Origin: Lachnospiraceae bacterium
GTDB taxonomy: Bacteria; Bacillota_A; Clostridia; Lachnospirales; Lachnospiraceae
DNA: 8,367 nt
Direction: 5' to 3'
NCBI GenBank assembly: GCA_016281675.1
Contig: JAEEJD010000024.1
Location: 1-8,367 of the forward strand
Each line of letters opens with the position of its first letter. Positions within the stretch are counted from its first letter, which is position 1. The position numbers were made by a program, and so were the translations under genes. The notes under the pieces are model-generated. The model was not told the DNA's origin. It saw nothing but the letters and a program-made list of their open reading frames with translations, and did no database searches. Below are positions 1 through 6,976 of the stretch, piece after piece.

Positions 1-2429
1 GAACCGATCATGCGAGTATCGCGACCGAAGTCAGGGTAATGTCGGAACTTAAGAAGCAGGGCATCGATAAGCATGATCTGGGCCGCGAGAAGTTCCTCGA
101 CAAAGTCTGGGAGTGGAGAGACGAATACGGCGGCAGGATCACGAAGCAGCTTCGCCGAATGGGCAGTTCGTGTGACTGGGAACGCGAACGCTTTACGATG
201 GACGAAGGCTGTAACAAAGCCGTTACAGAAGTGTTCGTCAATCTCTACGACAAGGGACTGATCTATAAGGGTGCCAGGATTATTAACTGGTGTCCCGTTT
301 GTAATACATCGATATCGGATGCTGAGGTTGAGTATGTTGAGCAGCCTTCACATTTATGGCACATCAAGTATCCGATCATGGGAGATGACGGCAAACCCTC
401 ATCAAGTGATTTTCTCACCTTTGCAACTACCCGTCCAGAGACGATGCTCGGTGATACGGCCATTGCGGTTCATCCCGACGATGACAGATATAAGCATCTC
501 CACGGTAAGAGCGTATGGCTTCCGATCGTGAACAAGGCGATCCCCGTTGTCGAGGATACGTATGTCGATATGGAATTCGGAACCGGTGTCGTTAAGATCA
601 CTCCGGGACACGACCCTAACGACTTCGAAGTCGGAAAGCGCCATGATCTTCCGATCGTAAACGTCATGAACGATGACGGAACGATAAACGAAAACGGCGG
701 AAAGTATGAAGGAATGACCGACCTTGATGCAAGGGCGGCGATCGTTGAAGAACTTAAGGCCGAAGGACTTCTTGTCAAGATCGAGGATTATTCGCATAAT
801 GTCGGAACACACGACAGATGCGGTGCGACGATACAGCCGCTCGTAAAGCAGCAGTGGTTCGTCAAGATGGACGAACTCATCAAGCCCGCGCGGGAAGGTG
901 TCTCGTCGGGTGACATCAAGCTTGTTCCCGAGAGAATGGACAGGACATATTACAACTGGACCGACAATATCCGTGACTGGTGCATCAGCCGTCAGCTTTG
1001 GTGGGGTCACAGGATCCCCGCATACTATTGCGCCGACTGTGGCAAGATGCATGTAGCGCGTGAAGCGGTCACGAAATGTCCCGATTGCGGATCGACAAAC
1101 ATAACACAGGACGAGGATACTCTTGATACATGGTTCTCGTCTGCGCTCTGGCCGTTCTCGACACTCGGATGGCCCGAGAAGACGGAGGAGCTCGATTATT
1201 TCTATCCTACCGACGTGCTTGTCACGGGTTACGATATCATATTCTTCTGGGTCATCAGGATGATCTTTTCGGGATATGAGCATATGGGTAAGAAGCCTTT
1301 CTCGACCGTTCTGTTCCACGGACTTGTAAGGGACGGACTCGGAAGGAAGATGAGCAAGTCTCTCGGAAACGGTATCGATCCGCTTGAGGTTATAGAAAAG
1401 TACGGTGCGGACGCACTTCGTTTCACGCTCGTTACCGGTAACGCTCCGGGTAACGACATGCGCTTTACCGACGAGAGAGTTGAAGCTTCGAGAAACTTTG
1501 CAAACAAAGTATGGAATGCTTCAAGATTCATAATGATGAACATGGAAGGCAAAGAGATCACGAAGCCTTCCGATGAAGATCTGTGGCCGGTTGACCGCTG
1601 GGTATACTCAAAGCTCAATAAGGTTGTCAGGGAAGTGACCGACAACATGGAGAAGTATGAACTCGGTATCGCGGTTCAGAAGGTATATGATTTTATCTAC
1701 GATGTTCTGTGTGACTGGTATATAGAGATGGTAAAGCCGCGTCTCTATAACACAGATGATGCGAAGAGTGCGAATGCGGCATTGTACACGATCAAGACCG
1801 TGCTCATCGATTCGCTCAAACTTCTTCATCCGTATATGCCTTTTATCACCGAAGAGATATACTGCACGCTCACGGAAGGCGATGCCGACCGCTGCGAATC
1901 GATCATGATCTCTTCGTGGCCCGTTTACAAAAAGGAATGGGAGTACGAGGAGGATGAAGCCGAGATCGAACTCATCAAGGAAGCGGTACGCGGTATCAGG
2001 AACATCAGGAGCGAGATGAACGTTGCACCCGCGAAGAAAGCGAAGGTGTTCGTTGTAACAGGCGATGAAAAAGTGGCTGCGGCGTTTGAAAAAGGACGTG
2101 TGTTCTTCACGAGCCTTGCAAGCGCATCGAGCCTCGACATCCAGAAGGACAAGACCGGAATATCGGACGATGCGGTTTCGGTCATGATAGCAAATGCCGT
2201 TATCTATATTCCGTTTGAGGAACTTGTTGACATCAAGGATGAGATCGAGCGTCTGACAAAAGAGAAGAATAAACTTGCCGGAGAGATCAAGAGATGTGAG
2301 GGAATGCTCTCGAACGAGAAGTTCATCAGCAAGGCTCCGGAAGCAAAGATAAACGAAGAGAAAGAAAAGCTCGAGAAGTACACGCTGCTTTACAAGCAGG
2401 TTGAGGAAAGACTTGCCGCACTCGGCTGA
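1..2429 (+). CDS. valS: Valyl-tRNA synthetase, 5'-truncated by the window edge
   Basis: Class I aminoacyl-tRNA synthetase that charges tRNA-Val with valine in the cytoplasm and edits mischarged threonine. The reading frame is open from base 3, and its first visible residues, TDHASIATEV, match the conserved block just after the HIGH motif. The true start and HIGH motif therefore lie left of the window, and the ATG at 39 is an internal methionine. I see 808 residues, against about 880 for the usual bacterial enzyme. In order there are: the CP1 editing domain (TTRPETMLGDTA and GHDPNDFEVG blocks), a four-cysteine knuckle at visible residues 343, 346, 359 and 362 that probably binds zinc, the DTWFSSALWP block, the KMSKS ATP-binding loop at bases 1347-1361, the anticodon-binding domain, and a C-terminal Lys/Glu-rich coiled coil (about residues 738-808) typical of ValRS. 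The frame is intact to TGA. The next gene begins 33 bases on with no terminator between. Confidence 0.97.
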   Translation, partial: TDHASIATEVRVMSELKKQGIDKHDLGREKFLDKVWEWRDEYGGRITKQLRRMGSSCDWERERFTMDEGCNKAVTEVFVNLYDKGLIYKGARIINWCPVCNTSISDAEVEYVEQPSHLWHIKYPIMGDDGKPSSSDFLTFATTRPETMLGDTAIAVHPDDDRYKHLHGKSVWLPIVNKAIPVVEDTYVDMEFGTGVVKITPGHDPNDFEVGKRHDLPIVNVMNDDGTINENGGKYEGMTDLDARAAIVEELKAEGLLVKIEDYSHNVGTHDRCGATIQPLVKQQWFVKMDELIKPAREGVSSGDIKLVPERMDRTYYNWTDNIRDWCISRQLWWGHRIPAYYCADCGKMHVAREAVTKCPDCGSTNITQDEDTLDTWFSSALWPFSTLGWPEKTEELDYFYPTDVLVTGYDIIFFWVIRMIFSGYEHMGKKPFSTVLFHGLVRDGLGRKMSKSLGNGIDPLEVIEKYGADALRFTLVTGNAPGNDMRFTDERVEASRNFANKVWNASRFIMMNMEGKEITKPSDEDLWPVDRWVYSKLNKVVREVTDNMEKYELGIAVQKVYDFIYDVLCDWYIEMVKPRLYNTDDAKSANAALYTIKTVLIDSLKLLHPYMPFITEEIYCTLTEGDADRCESIMISSWPVYKKEWEYEEDEAEIELIKEAVRGIRNIRSEMNVAPAKKAKVFVVTGDEKVAAAFEKGRVFFTSLASASSLDIQKDKTGISDDAVSVMIANAVIYIPFEELVDIKDEIERLTKEKNKLAGEIKRCEGMLSNEKFISKAPEAKINEEKEKLEKYTLLYKQVEERLAALG

Positions 2430-2462
2430 TCCGGCCGGGTATGTAAAACGGGAGTATAACTG

Positions 2463-3848
2463 ATGGCTGTTGATACAACCAAATGGAAGTGCAACATATC
2501 GAATGACTGCATGAGTGCAACGGTCCTTATGACCGAGCCGAAGGCGGACGAGCATATCACAACGGAAGATGTTGTGCTGTTCCTGCGCGCCAATGGAGTC
2601 GTTTCGGGTCTCGTTTATTCCGAGATCGAGAAAGCCATCAAAGAGAAGACATATTACAAAGACATCGTTATGGCCAAGGGCAGGAGCATGGTTGAAACGG
2701 TTCCGGGGTCATACGAGTTTTTGTTCTCGACGGGAGAGATCAAGCATCCGACGATCAGATCGGACGGCTCCGTAGATTATCAGAGTATGAGCGTCATCCA
2801 GTCTGTCAGTCCGGGCGATCTTCTCGCCGTATATCATCCGGCTGTCCCGGGAAGCAGCGGGCTCGATGTCAAGAATCGTGAGATAAGATGCAAACCCGCC
2901 AAGGAACTTCCTGCACTGAAAGGTTCCGGGTTCGACGTTTCGTTTGACGGTAACACGTATACCGCCAATATGGAAGGCAGGGTTGAATACGATAATTTCA
3001 AACTTCATATAAGAGACCTGTATGAACTGCGCAAAGACCTCGATCTTGTTACCGGCAGGATTGATTTTCGCGGTGACGTGGTCGTCCACGGAAACGTGAG
3101 GACGGGTACGTTTATAAGGGCGACGAAATCGGTTACGGTCGACGGTTCGGTCGAGGCTGCAACGATAATCGCGGAGGGCGATATCGTCCTTAAAAAAGGC
3201 ATGCAGGGCGGAGGAAAAGCCAAGCTCATTTCGGGTGCAAACATATATGCGAACTTTATCGAATTCACCGATGTCAAAGCAAAGGGAAGCGTCGAGGCAA
3301 ACATAATCCTTAACTCCACGATCTCCGCGGGCAAATCCGTCGTTGTCAAAGGAAAGCGCGGTGCGATAATCGGCGGGATCAATTACAGTGTCGGTGCTGT
3401 ATCGACGGCACAGGCGGGTAACCGTGCCGAGATCAGGACCGTGATCGCATCGGGAATAAGCGATGATTACGACAGACGTCATCACCTGTTAAGCGGTAAG
3501 GCCGAGAGTGCAAGAGACAGTATCAAGAAGGCGAAGTTTGAGATAGAACAGATCAGGGATGTGCGCCTGACGAACGATCCGAAGGAAGTCAAGGATGCGA
3601 AGATCAGTCAGCTTACAAGAAGACTGAAGCGCGATGAGAGACTACTGGAACACGTAGAGAAGGAACTTAAAGAGATAGAGGAGACGATGAGTCTCGGAGG
3701 CGAGGCTGCTGTCCTCATCGAGGATACGGTCTATCCCGGTGTGACCGTCCGGATAGACAATACCGAGCTTGCGCTCAAAAATCCCATGACACACGTTAAA
3801 TTCTTCAGGCCCGAAGGGTCCGGTGAGATAGAGGTTAGAACGTTATGA
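2463..3848 (+). CDS. FapA/DUF342 family protein
   Basis: 461-residue soluble protein of the FapA (DUF342, COG1315) family. There is no signal peptide or membrane segment. The N-terminal part (about residues 1-170) contains the family's VSPGDLLA block and the PGSSGLDV block. Residues about 195-325 are a run of short Gly/Val/Ile-rich strands (GDVVVHGNV, VTVDGSVEA, GAIIGG), as in the right-handed beta-helix of the family. A charged coiled coil (about 336-400) and a small beta-rich tail follow. In Vibrio a member, FapA, is linked to polar flagellar assembly and to the sugar-PTS protein EIIA-Glc, but the family is widespread in Firmicutes and its general role is unknown. No flagellar gene is visible here, so I give no symbol. 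The start is set by GGGAG at 2450-2454, eight bases before the ATG. The stop overlaps the next start (ATGA, 3845-3848). Confidence 0.88.
   Translation: MAVDTTKWKCNISNDCMSATVLMTEPKADEHITTEDVVLFLRANGVVSGLVYSEIEKAIKEKTYYKDIVMAKGRSMVETVPGSYEFLFSTGEIKHPTIRSDGSVDYQSMSVIQSVSPGDLLAVYHPAVPGSSGLDVKNREIRCKPAKELPALKGSGFDVSFDGNTYTANMEGRVEYDNFKLHIRDLYELRKDLDLVTGRIDFRGDVVVHGNVRTGTFIRATKSVTVDGSVEAATIIAEGDIVLKKGMQGGGKAKLISGANIYANFIEFTDVKAKGSVEANIILNSTISAGKSVVVKGKRGAIIGGINYSVGAVSTAQAGNRAEIRTVIASGISDDYDRRHHLLSGKAESARDSIKKAKFEIEQIRDVRLTNDPKEVKDAKISQLTRRLKRDERLLEHVEKELKEIEETMSLGGEAAVLIEDTVYPGVTVRIDNTELALKNPMTHVKFFRPEGSGEIEVRTL
3831..3834 (+). promoter_or_regulatory. Ribosome binding site for the 49-codon gene
   Basis: GAGG lies ten bases upstream of the ATG at 3845, inside the last codons of the FapA-family gene. 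Together with the ATGA stop/start overlap it supports translation of the small downstream frame. Confidence 0.5.
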
Positions 3849-3994
3849 TCAATTTTGAGGAAGAACTGAAAAAGTTTCATGAGAGCATGGAGATCGAAGA
3901 AGTCGAAAGTGCGGTAAGGGAACATGAACTTACCGACATGACTGATATCATGATCGAAATGATGCGTAGAGAAAAAGAGAACGAGAGATTATGA
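3845..3994 (+). CDS. Small acidic hypothetical protein, 49 residues
   Basis: I do not recognise this family. The frame starts at an ATG that overlaps the FapA-family stop (ATGA) and ends in a TGA that overlaps the start of the zinc-ribbon/TPR gene (ATGA again), so it fills the space between its neighbours exactly. The product begins MINFEEELKKF and ends REKENERL. It has 14 Glu and 2 Asp against 3 Lys and 4 Arg (net about -9), six Met and no Cys, and looks helical throughout. A central TDMTDIMIEMM segment could form an amphipathic helix. There is no signal peptide or membrane segment. Reasons to believe it is real are the double overlap, a GAGG ten bases before the start, and the absence of any other use for these 142 non-overlapping bases. 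It is probably a small partner or adaptor of one of its neighbours, but that is inference. Confidence 0.75.
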   Translation: MINFEEELKKFHESMEIEEVESAVREHELTDMTDIMIEMMRREKENERL

Positions 3995-5394
3995 AATGCT
4001 ATAACTGCGGCAACCGTCTTGGCCGCGAAGACTTCTGCGCATCATGCGGTGCGGATGTAAGGGTATACAGGCGCATCTGCCACATGTCGAACATGTATTA
4101 CAACGAGGGTCTTGCAAAGGCCAACGTCCGTGATATCTCCGGAGCGATAATCGCACTTAACAGAAGTCTCAAATACAACAAGAGAAATATAGATGCGAGA
4201 AATCTGCTGGGACTGTGTTACTTCGAAAGAGGTGAGGTGGTTCCGGCTCTTTCTGAGTGGATAATAAGCAAGAACTACGAGAGCAAGAAGAACATTGCGG
4301 ACGAATATATCAATTATCTGCAGAGTAATCCTTCGCGTCTCGATACGATCAACCAGACCATCAAAAAGTATAACCAGGCACTCAATTACTGTTACCAGAA
4401 CAGTCAGGATCTGGCTATGGTCCAGCTTAAAAAAGTTCTCTCCATCAATGAGAATCTTATAAGCGGTTATCAACTCCTTGCGCTTTTGTACATCGAAGTT
4501 AAGGATTACGAAAAAGCAAGAAGGACACTTCTTCGCGCGATCAGGATCGACAGGAACGATATCACCACGCAAAGATATTTAAAGGAGATCAACAACCTGA
4601 TCACGGAACAGGTTGCCGCTTCAGACGGAAAGGGCGCTTCTCCCGCACTTTTGCCGCAGGATATCATAACTTATCAGAACGGAAACGATACGATCATTCA
4701 ACCGGTCAATCCGAAAGAAAAACGCGGATTTTCAAGTATCATCAATATCGTCATCGGTCTTGTCATCGGTATCGCAATAAGCTGGTATCTGATACTCCCG
4801 CAGAAGATCACGATGGCAACGCAGGAGAACGATCAGAAGTTCATGGCGGTAAGCGAAGAACTCGCTGCCGAAAAGGCATCGCATCAGGAGTCGGTCAAGA
4901 AGGCCGAAACGCTTGAAGCAAGCAATAAGGAACTTACGAGGCAGATAGAAGAACTTACGGGAACAAGGGGTGCCGCGACCGAAAACGACAGACTTCTTCA
5001 CGCGGCGCAGATGTATCTCGAAGATCCTGCCAATTCGGATTCCGTAATGGAGGAACTTGATAACATCGGACCCGATTATCTGTCGGAAGCGTCGGAGACG
5101 TTCAGGGCACTTTATTCCAAGATGAAGGAAGTGGCAGCCGACGATGCACTCAAGGATTACATTGAATCGGCCAAGGAAGCCCTTAAGACAAAAGATTATA
5201 AGAATGCGATCGAGTATTATACGAAAGCATGTCAGCTTGCTCCCGACAATTCGGATTATCTCATGGACCTTGCATATGCATACAGGGAGTCGGGAGATAC
5301 CGATAATGCCAACGAGATATACAGACGTGTGATAAATGATTTTGCGGGAACGCAAAATGCTTCGGATGCGGCCGGATATCTGTCGGGACAGTAA
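3991..5394 (+). CDS. Zinc-ribbon, TPR-repeat, single-pass membrane protein
   Basis: 467 residues in a modular layout. A zinc ribbon at the extreme N-terminus has Cys 3, 6, 16 and 19 (CxxC-x9-CxxC). TPR-like helical repeats occupy about residues 34-101 and 127-197. A Pro/Asn/Gln-containing linker follows, then one hydrophobic membrane helix at about 250-269. Beyond it are a charged coiled coil (about 283-324) and a second TPR pair (about 390-457; the AIEYYTKACQLAPDN block is a classic TPR). Lys/Arg residues just before the helix (KEKR, 242-245) and the lack of a signal peptide predict zinc ribbon and first TPRs inside, coiled coil and last TPRs outside. TPRs bind proteins, so a scaffold bridging the membrane is likely, but no function is known to me. 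The start overlaps the small gene's stop (ATGA). Only a weak GAGAG precedes it, so translation probably depends on coupling. Confidence 0.85.
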   Translation: MKCYNCGNRLGREDFCASCGADVRVYRRICHMSNMYYNEGLAKANVRDISGAIIALNRSLKYNKRNIDARNLLGLCYFERGEVVPALSEWIISKNYESKKNIADEYINYLQSNPSRLDTINQTIKKYNQALNYCYQNSQDLAMVQLKKVLSINENLISGYQLLALLYIEVKDYEKARRTLLRAIRIDRNDITTQRYLKEINNLITEQVAASDGKGASPALLPQDIITYQNGNDTIIQPVNPKEKRGFSSIINIVIGLVIGIAISWYLILPQKITMATQENDQKFMAVSEELAAEKASHQESVKKAETLEASNKELTRQIEELTGTRGAATENDRLLHAAQMYLEDPANSDSVMEELDNIGPDYLSEASETFRALYSKMKEVAADDALKDYIESAKEALKTKDYKNAIEYYTKACQLAPDNSDYLMDLAYAYRESGDTDNANEIYRRVINDFAGTQNASDAAGYLSGQ

Positions 5395-5400
5395 CGAACC

Positions 5401-5404
5401 GGAG
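5401..5404 (+). promoter_or_regulatory. Ribosome binding site that fixes the glycosyltransferase start
   Basis: GGAG lies six bases before the ATG at 5411. The same frame is open back to an ATG at 5336, but that start would overlap the TPR gene by 59 bases and add 25 charged residues before the first membrane helix. The 5411 start is therefore preferred. Confidence 0.75.
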
Positions 5405-5410
5405 AACCTG

Positions 5411-6889
5411 ATGAAAAATAACAGTGTTATTAAACCGATAGCGGCTATTCTGATCATGGCACTTTTCGTGTCATTCTGTTTTGATCTTTCCGTTGACACA
5501 ATCAAGACTTCATCGTATGCGTTCCTGATAATATGTACCGCTCTGGCGCTTATCGTATTTCGCAAGAATCTTCCGGGCACCGGTGTGTTCTATGTGATCG
5601 TGACCGGTGTTCTTATCAGACTGACATATGTGATGTATACGCCTGTATGGTGCAGGCAGCATGATGTTATAGACTTCGGTGCGGGTGAAGGTCATGCCGC
5701 ATACATGGAGTACATCCTGTCCAATAAAATGCTTCCGGATTTTGATCCGAGGAGTGTGTGGGCGTTCTTTCAGCCGCCGCTTCATCATATCGCAAGCGCG
5801 GTATGGATGTGGATCAACATCAGACTCGGATTGAGCGAAGCACACATGCACAAGAACGTTCAGGTGCTGCCGCTTATATACATGTGTGTTCTCATGGTAT
5901 TTGTGTATGCGATTTGCCGGGAGCTTAACATGAAAAGATCGGGGACGTTTGTTGCGATGCTTCTTGTGGCTTCCCACCCGATCTATATCCTGATGTCGGG
6001 AAGCATAAACAACGATGCACTGTCCGTTATGCTCACTGTCGTTGCATTGTATGTTGCGATCCTGTGGTACATGTATCCGACGACCGGAAAGATAATCGCA
6101 CTCGCGATCGTCATCGGACTTGCGATGTCGGCCAAGTTGTCCGCGGGTCTTCTCGCCTTTCCGGTAGGCGCGATGATGATATATAAGATCGTTTCCGATA
6201 CCGGACGATTTAAGGATAAAGCAAAGATCATATCTTATATACTTGAACTCATACCGTTTGCACTTATCGTCGTTCCGCTCGGGCTGTGGTGGCCGGTAAG
6301 AAACAAGATACTGTTCGATATGCCGATGGGATACATTCCCGAGGTCGGAGAGAGCGTCGGAGGAGTCGGTATCGTGTCGAGGCTGTTTGACGTAAGGACT
6401 GCATCGCCGTTCCTTTACATGAAGTCAAACGGCTATGCATATGACGAATACAATCTGATACTTGCAACGATCAAATCATCGCTGTTCGGAGAGGGCGATT
6501 TCGCGAACATTTCGCCGCTTGTCACGGCGCTTGGCTGGATGCTTTTTGCAACAGCGGTTATTGTGATAATACTTCAGCTTACAGCAACAGTAAGAACATG
6601 TGCTTCTTCCGAGGCAGGACCGGATACGGGCATCAAGATACTGCTCGGAGTCGGGGTTGCCGCGTTTGTAATCGGCTATATCGCATTCGCATTCTCGGGA
6701 GGAAATCTTTCCGCCATGGACTTCAGATATTCCGCTGCTGCGGCCGCACTGCTGGCGGTATTTGCCGGGCTGTGGTACGACAGGCTTGGAGTTCTGGGAT
6801 ACAAAAAAATACAAACAGCAGTATTAGTATTATCATTAGTTTTTTCAGCGGTTTCTTTTGGATTTTATATATTTATAGGCATATACTAG
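5411..6889 (+). CDS. Polytopic membrane protein, probable GT-C (PMT/GT39-like) glycosyltransferase
   Basis: 492 residues with about ten or more hydrophobic helices, beginning with one at residues 9-25. The pattern fits the GT-C fold, whose members move a sugar from a lipid-phosphate carrier to an acceptor on the outer face of the membrane. Supporting marks are: a long first external loop after the second or third helix holding HDVIDF (84-89), where GT-C enzymes carry an acidic motif; FFQPPLHH (119-126), like the PPL motif of the PMT_2 group; SINND (198-202); AMSAKLSAG (238-246), like the family's helix with a buried Lys; and MDFRY (436-440) near the end, common in GT39-like proteins. The carrier, sugar and acceptor cannot be read from the sequence. 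It starts 16 bases after the TPR gene, so it is probably co-transcribed and may work with it. The last 28 codons are sharply AT-rich (see 6803-6886). Alternative: a membrane protein of the same fold without transferase activity. Confidence 0.75.
   Translation: MKNNSVIKPIAAILIMALFVSFCFDLSVDTIKTSSYAFLIICTALALIVFRKNLPGTGVFYVIVTGVLIRLTYVMYTPVWCRQHDVIDFGAGEGHAAYMEYILSNKMLPDFDPRSVWAFFQPPLHHIASAVWMWINIRLGLSEAHMHKNVQVLPLIYMCVLMVFVYAICRELNMKRSGTFVAMLLVASHPIYILMSGSINNDALSVMLTVVALYVAILWYMYPTTGKIIALAIVIGLAMSAKLSAGLLAFPVGAMMIYKIVSDTGRFKDKAKIISYILELIPFALIVVPLGLWWPVRNKILFDMPMGYIPEVGESVGGVGIVSRLFDVRTASPFLYMKSNGYAYDEYNLILATIKSSLFGEGDFANISPLVTALGWMLFATAVIVIILQLTATVRTCASSEAGPDTGIKILLGVGVAAFVIGYIAFAFSGGNLSAMDFRYSAAAAALLAVFAGLWYDRLGVLGYKKIQTAVLVLSLVFSAVSFGFYIFIGIY
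6803..6886 (+). other. AT-rich tail of the glycosyltransferase gene, possible promoter region
   Basis: Hand count gives 20 G/C in 84 bases, about a quarter, whereas the surrounding coding sequence is near half. Codons switch to TTA, GTA, ATA and AAA, rare elsewhere in this gene. The stretch contains TATATT (6868-6873) and a T-run, and lies about 100 bases upstream of the PurF-like start. It could hold a promoter for that gene, but I find no good -35/-10 pair with standard spacing: the best is TTTTCA, 18 bases, TATATA at 6842-6871. Confidence 0.35.
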
Positions 6890-6976
6890 CACCGGAAAGG
6901 AGCGCAAGCGCGTTTTCGAGCAAATGCGTAATCACTTTGAGGTGAGAAGAGGGAATCAGAAAAGGAGCATAATACT
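6890..6976 (+). other. 87-base gap between the glycosyltransferase and PurF-like genes
   Basis: This is the longest non-coding stretch in the window. It has no stem-loop plus T-run good enough for a terminator: GCGCAAGCGCGTTTT at about 6902-6916 has only a 4-bp stem with a 2-base loop. There is no recognisable purine riboswitch or PurR box. It contains AAAGGAGC twice (6896-6903 and 6961-6968); only the second is placed to serve a start codon. Confidence 0.5.
6963..6967 (+). promoter_or_regulatory. Ribosome binding site for the PurF-like gene
   Basis: A strong AGGAG sits nine bases before the ATG at 6977. This matters because it fixes the N-terminus as MGGFFG. No in-frame start that would expose a cysteine as residue 1 or 2 has such a site. 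Confidence 0.8.

Noticed and set aside
402..1319. Long open frame on the minus strand opposite valS, about 305 codons
   Set aside because: It lies wholly opposite the strongly supported valS frame, resembles no known family and has the look of a codon-bias shadow.
2430..2440. CCGGCC palindrome just after the valS stop as a terminator
   Set aside because: It is too short, has no loop and no T-run follows.
1..2462. High number of GATC sites in the first 2.5 kb (about 25 by hand count)
   Set aside because: They mostly arise from frequent ATC, GAT and GAG codon pairs in acidic, Ile-rich proteins. No spacing or clustering suggests an origin or methylation-control region.
1608..2555. Long minus-strand open frame, about 315 codons, spanning the end of valS and start of the FapA-like gene
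   Set aside because: It runs opposite two well-supported genes, has Cys/Arg-rich low-plausibility content and resembles no domain I know.
5336..5410. Longer start for the glycosyltransferase at 5336
   Set aside because: It would overlap the TPR gene by 59 bases and add a charged stretch. The 5411 ATG has GGAG at proper spacing.
6902..6916. GCGC-AA-GCGC followed by GTTTT as a rho-independent terminator
   Set aside because: A 4-bp stem with a 2-base loop cannot form a stable hairpin, and the T-run is short and broken.
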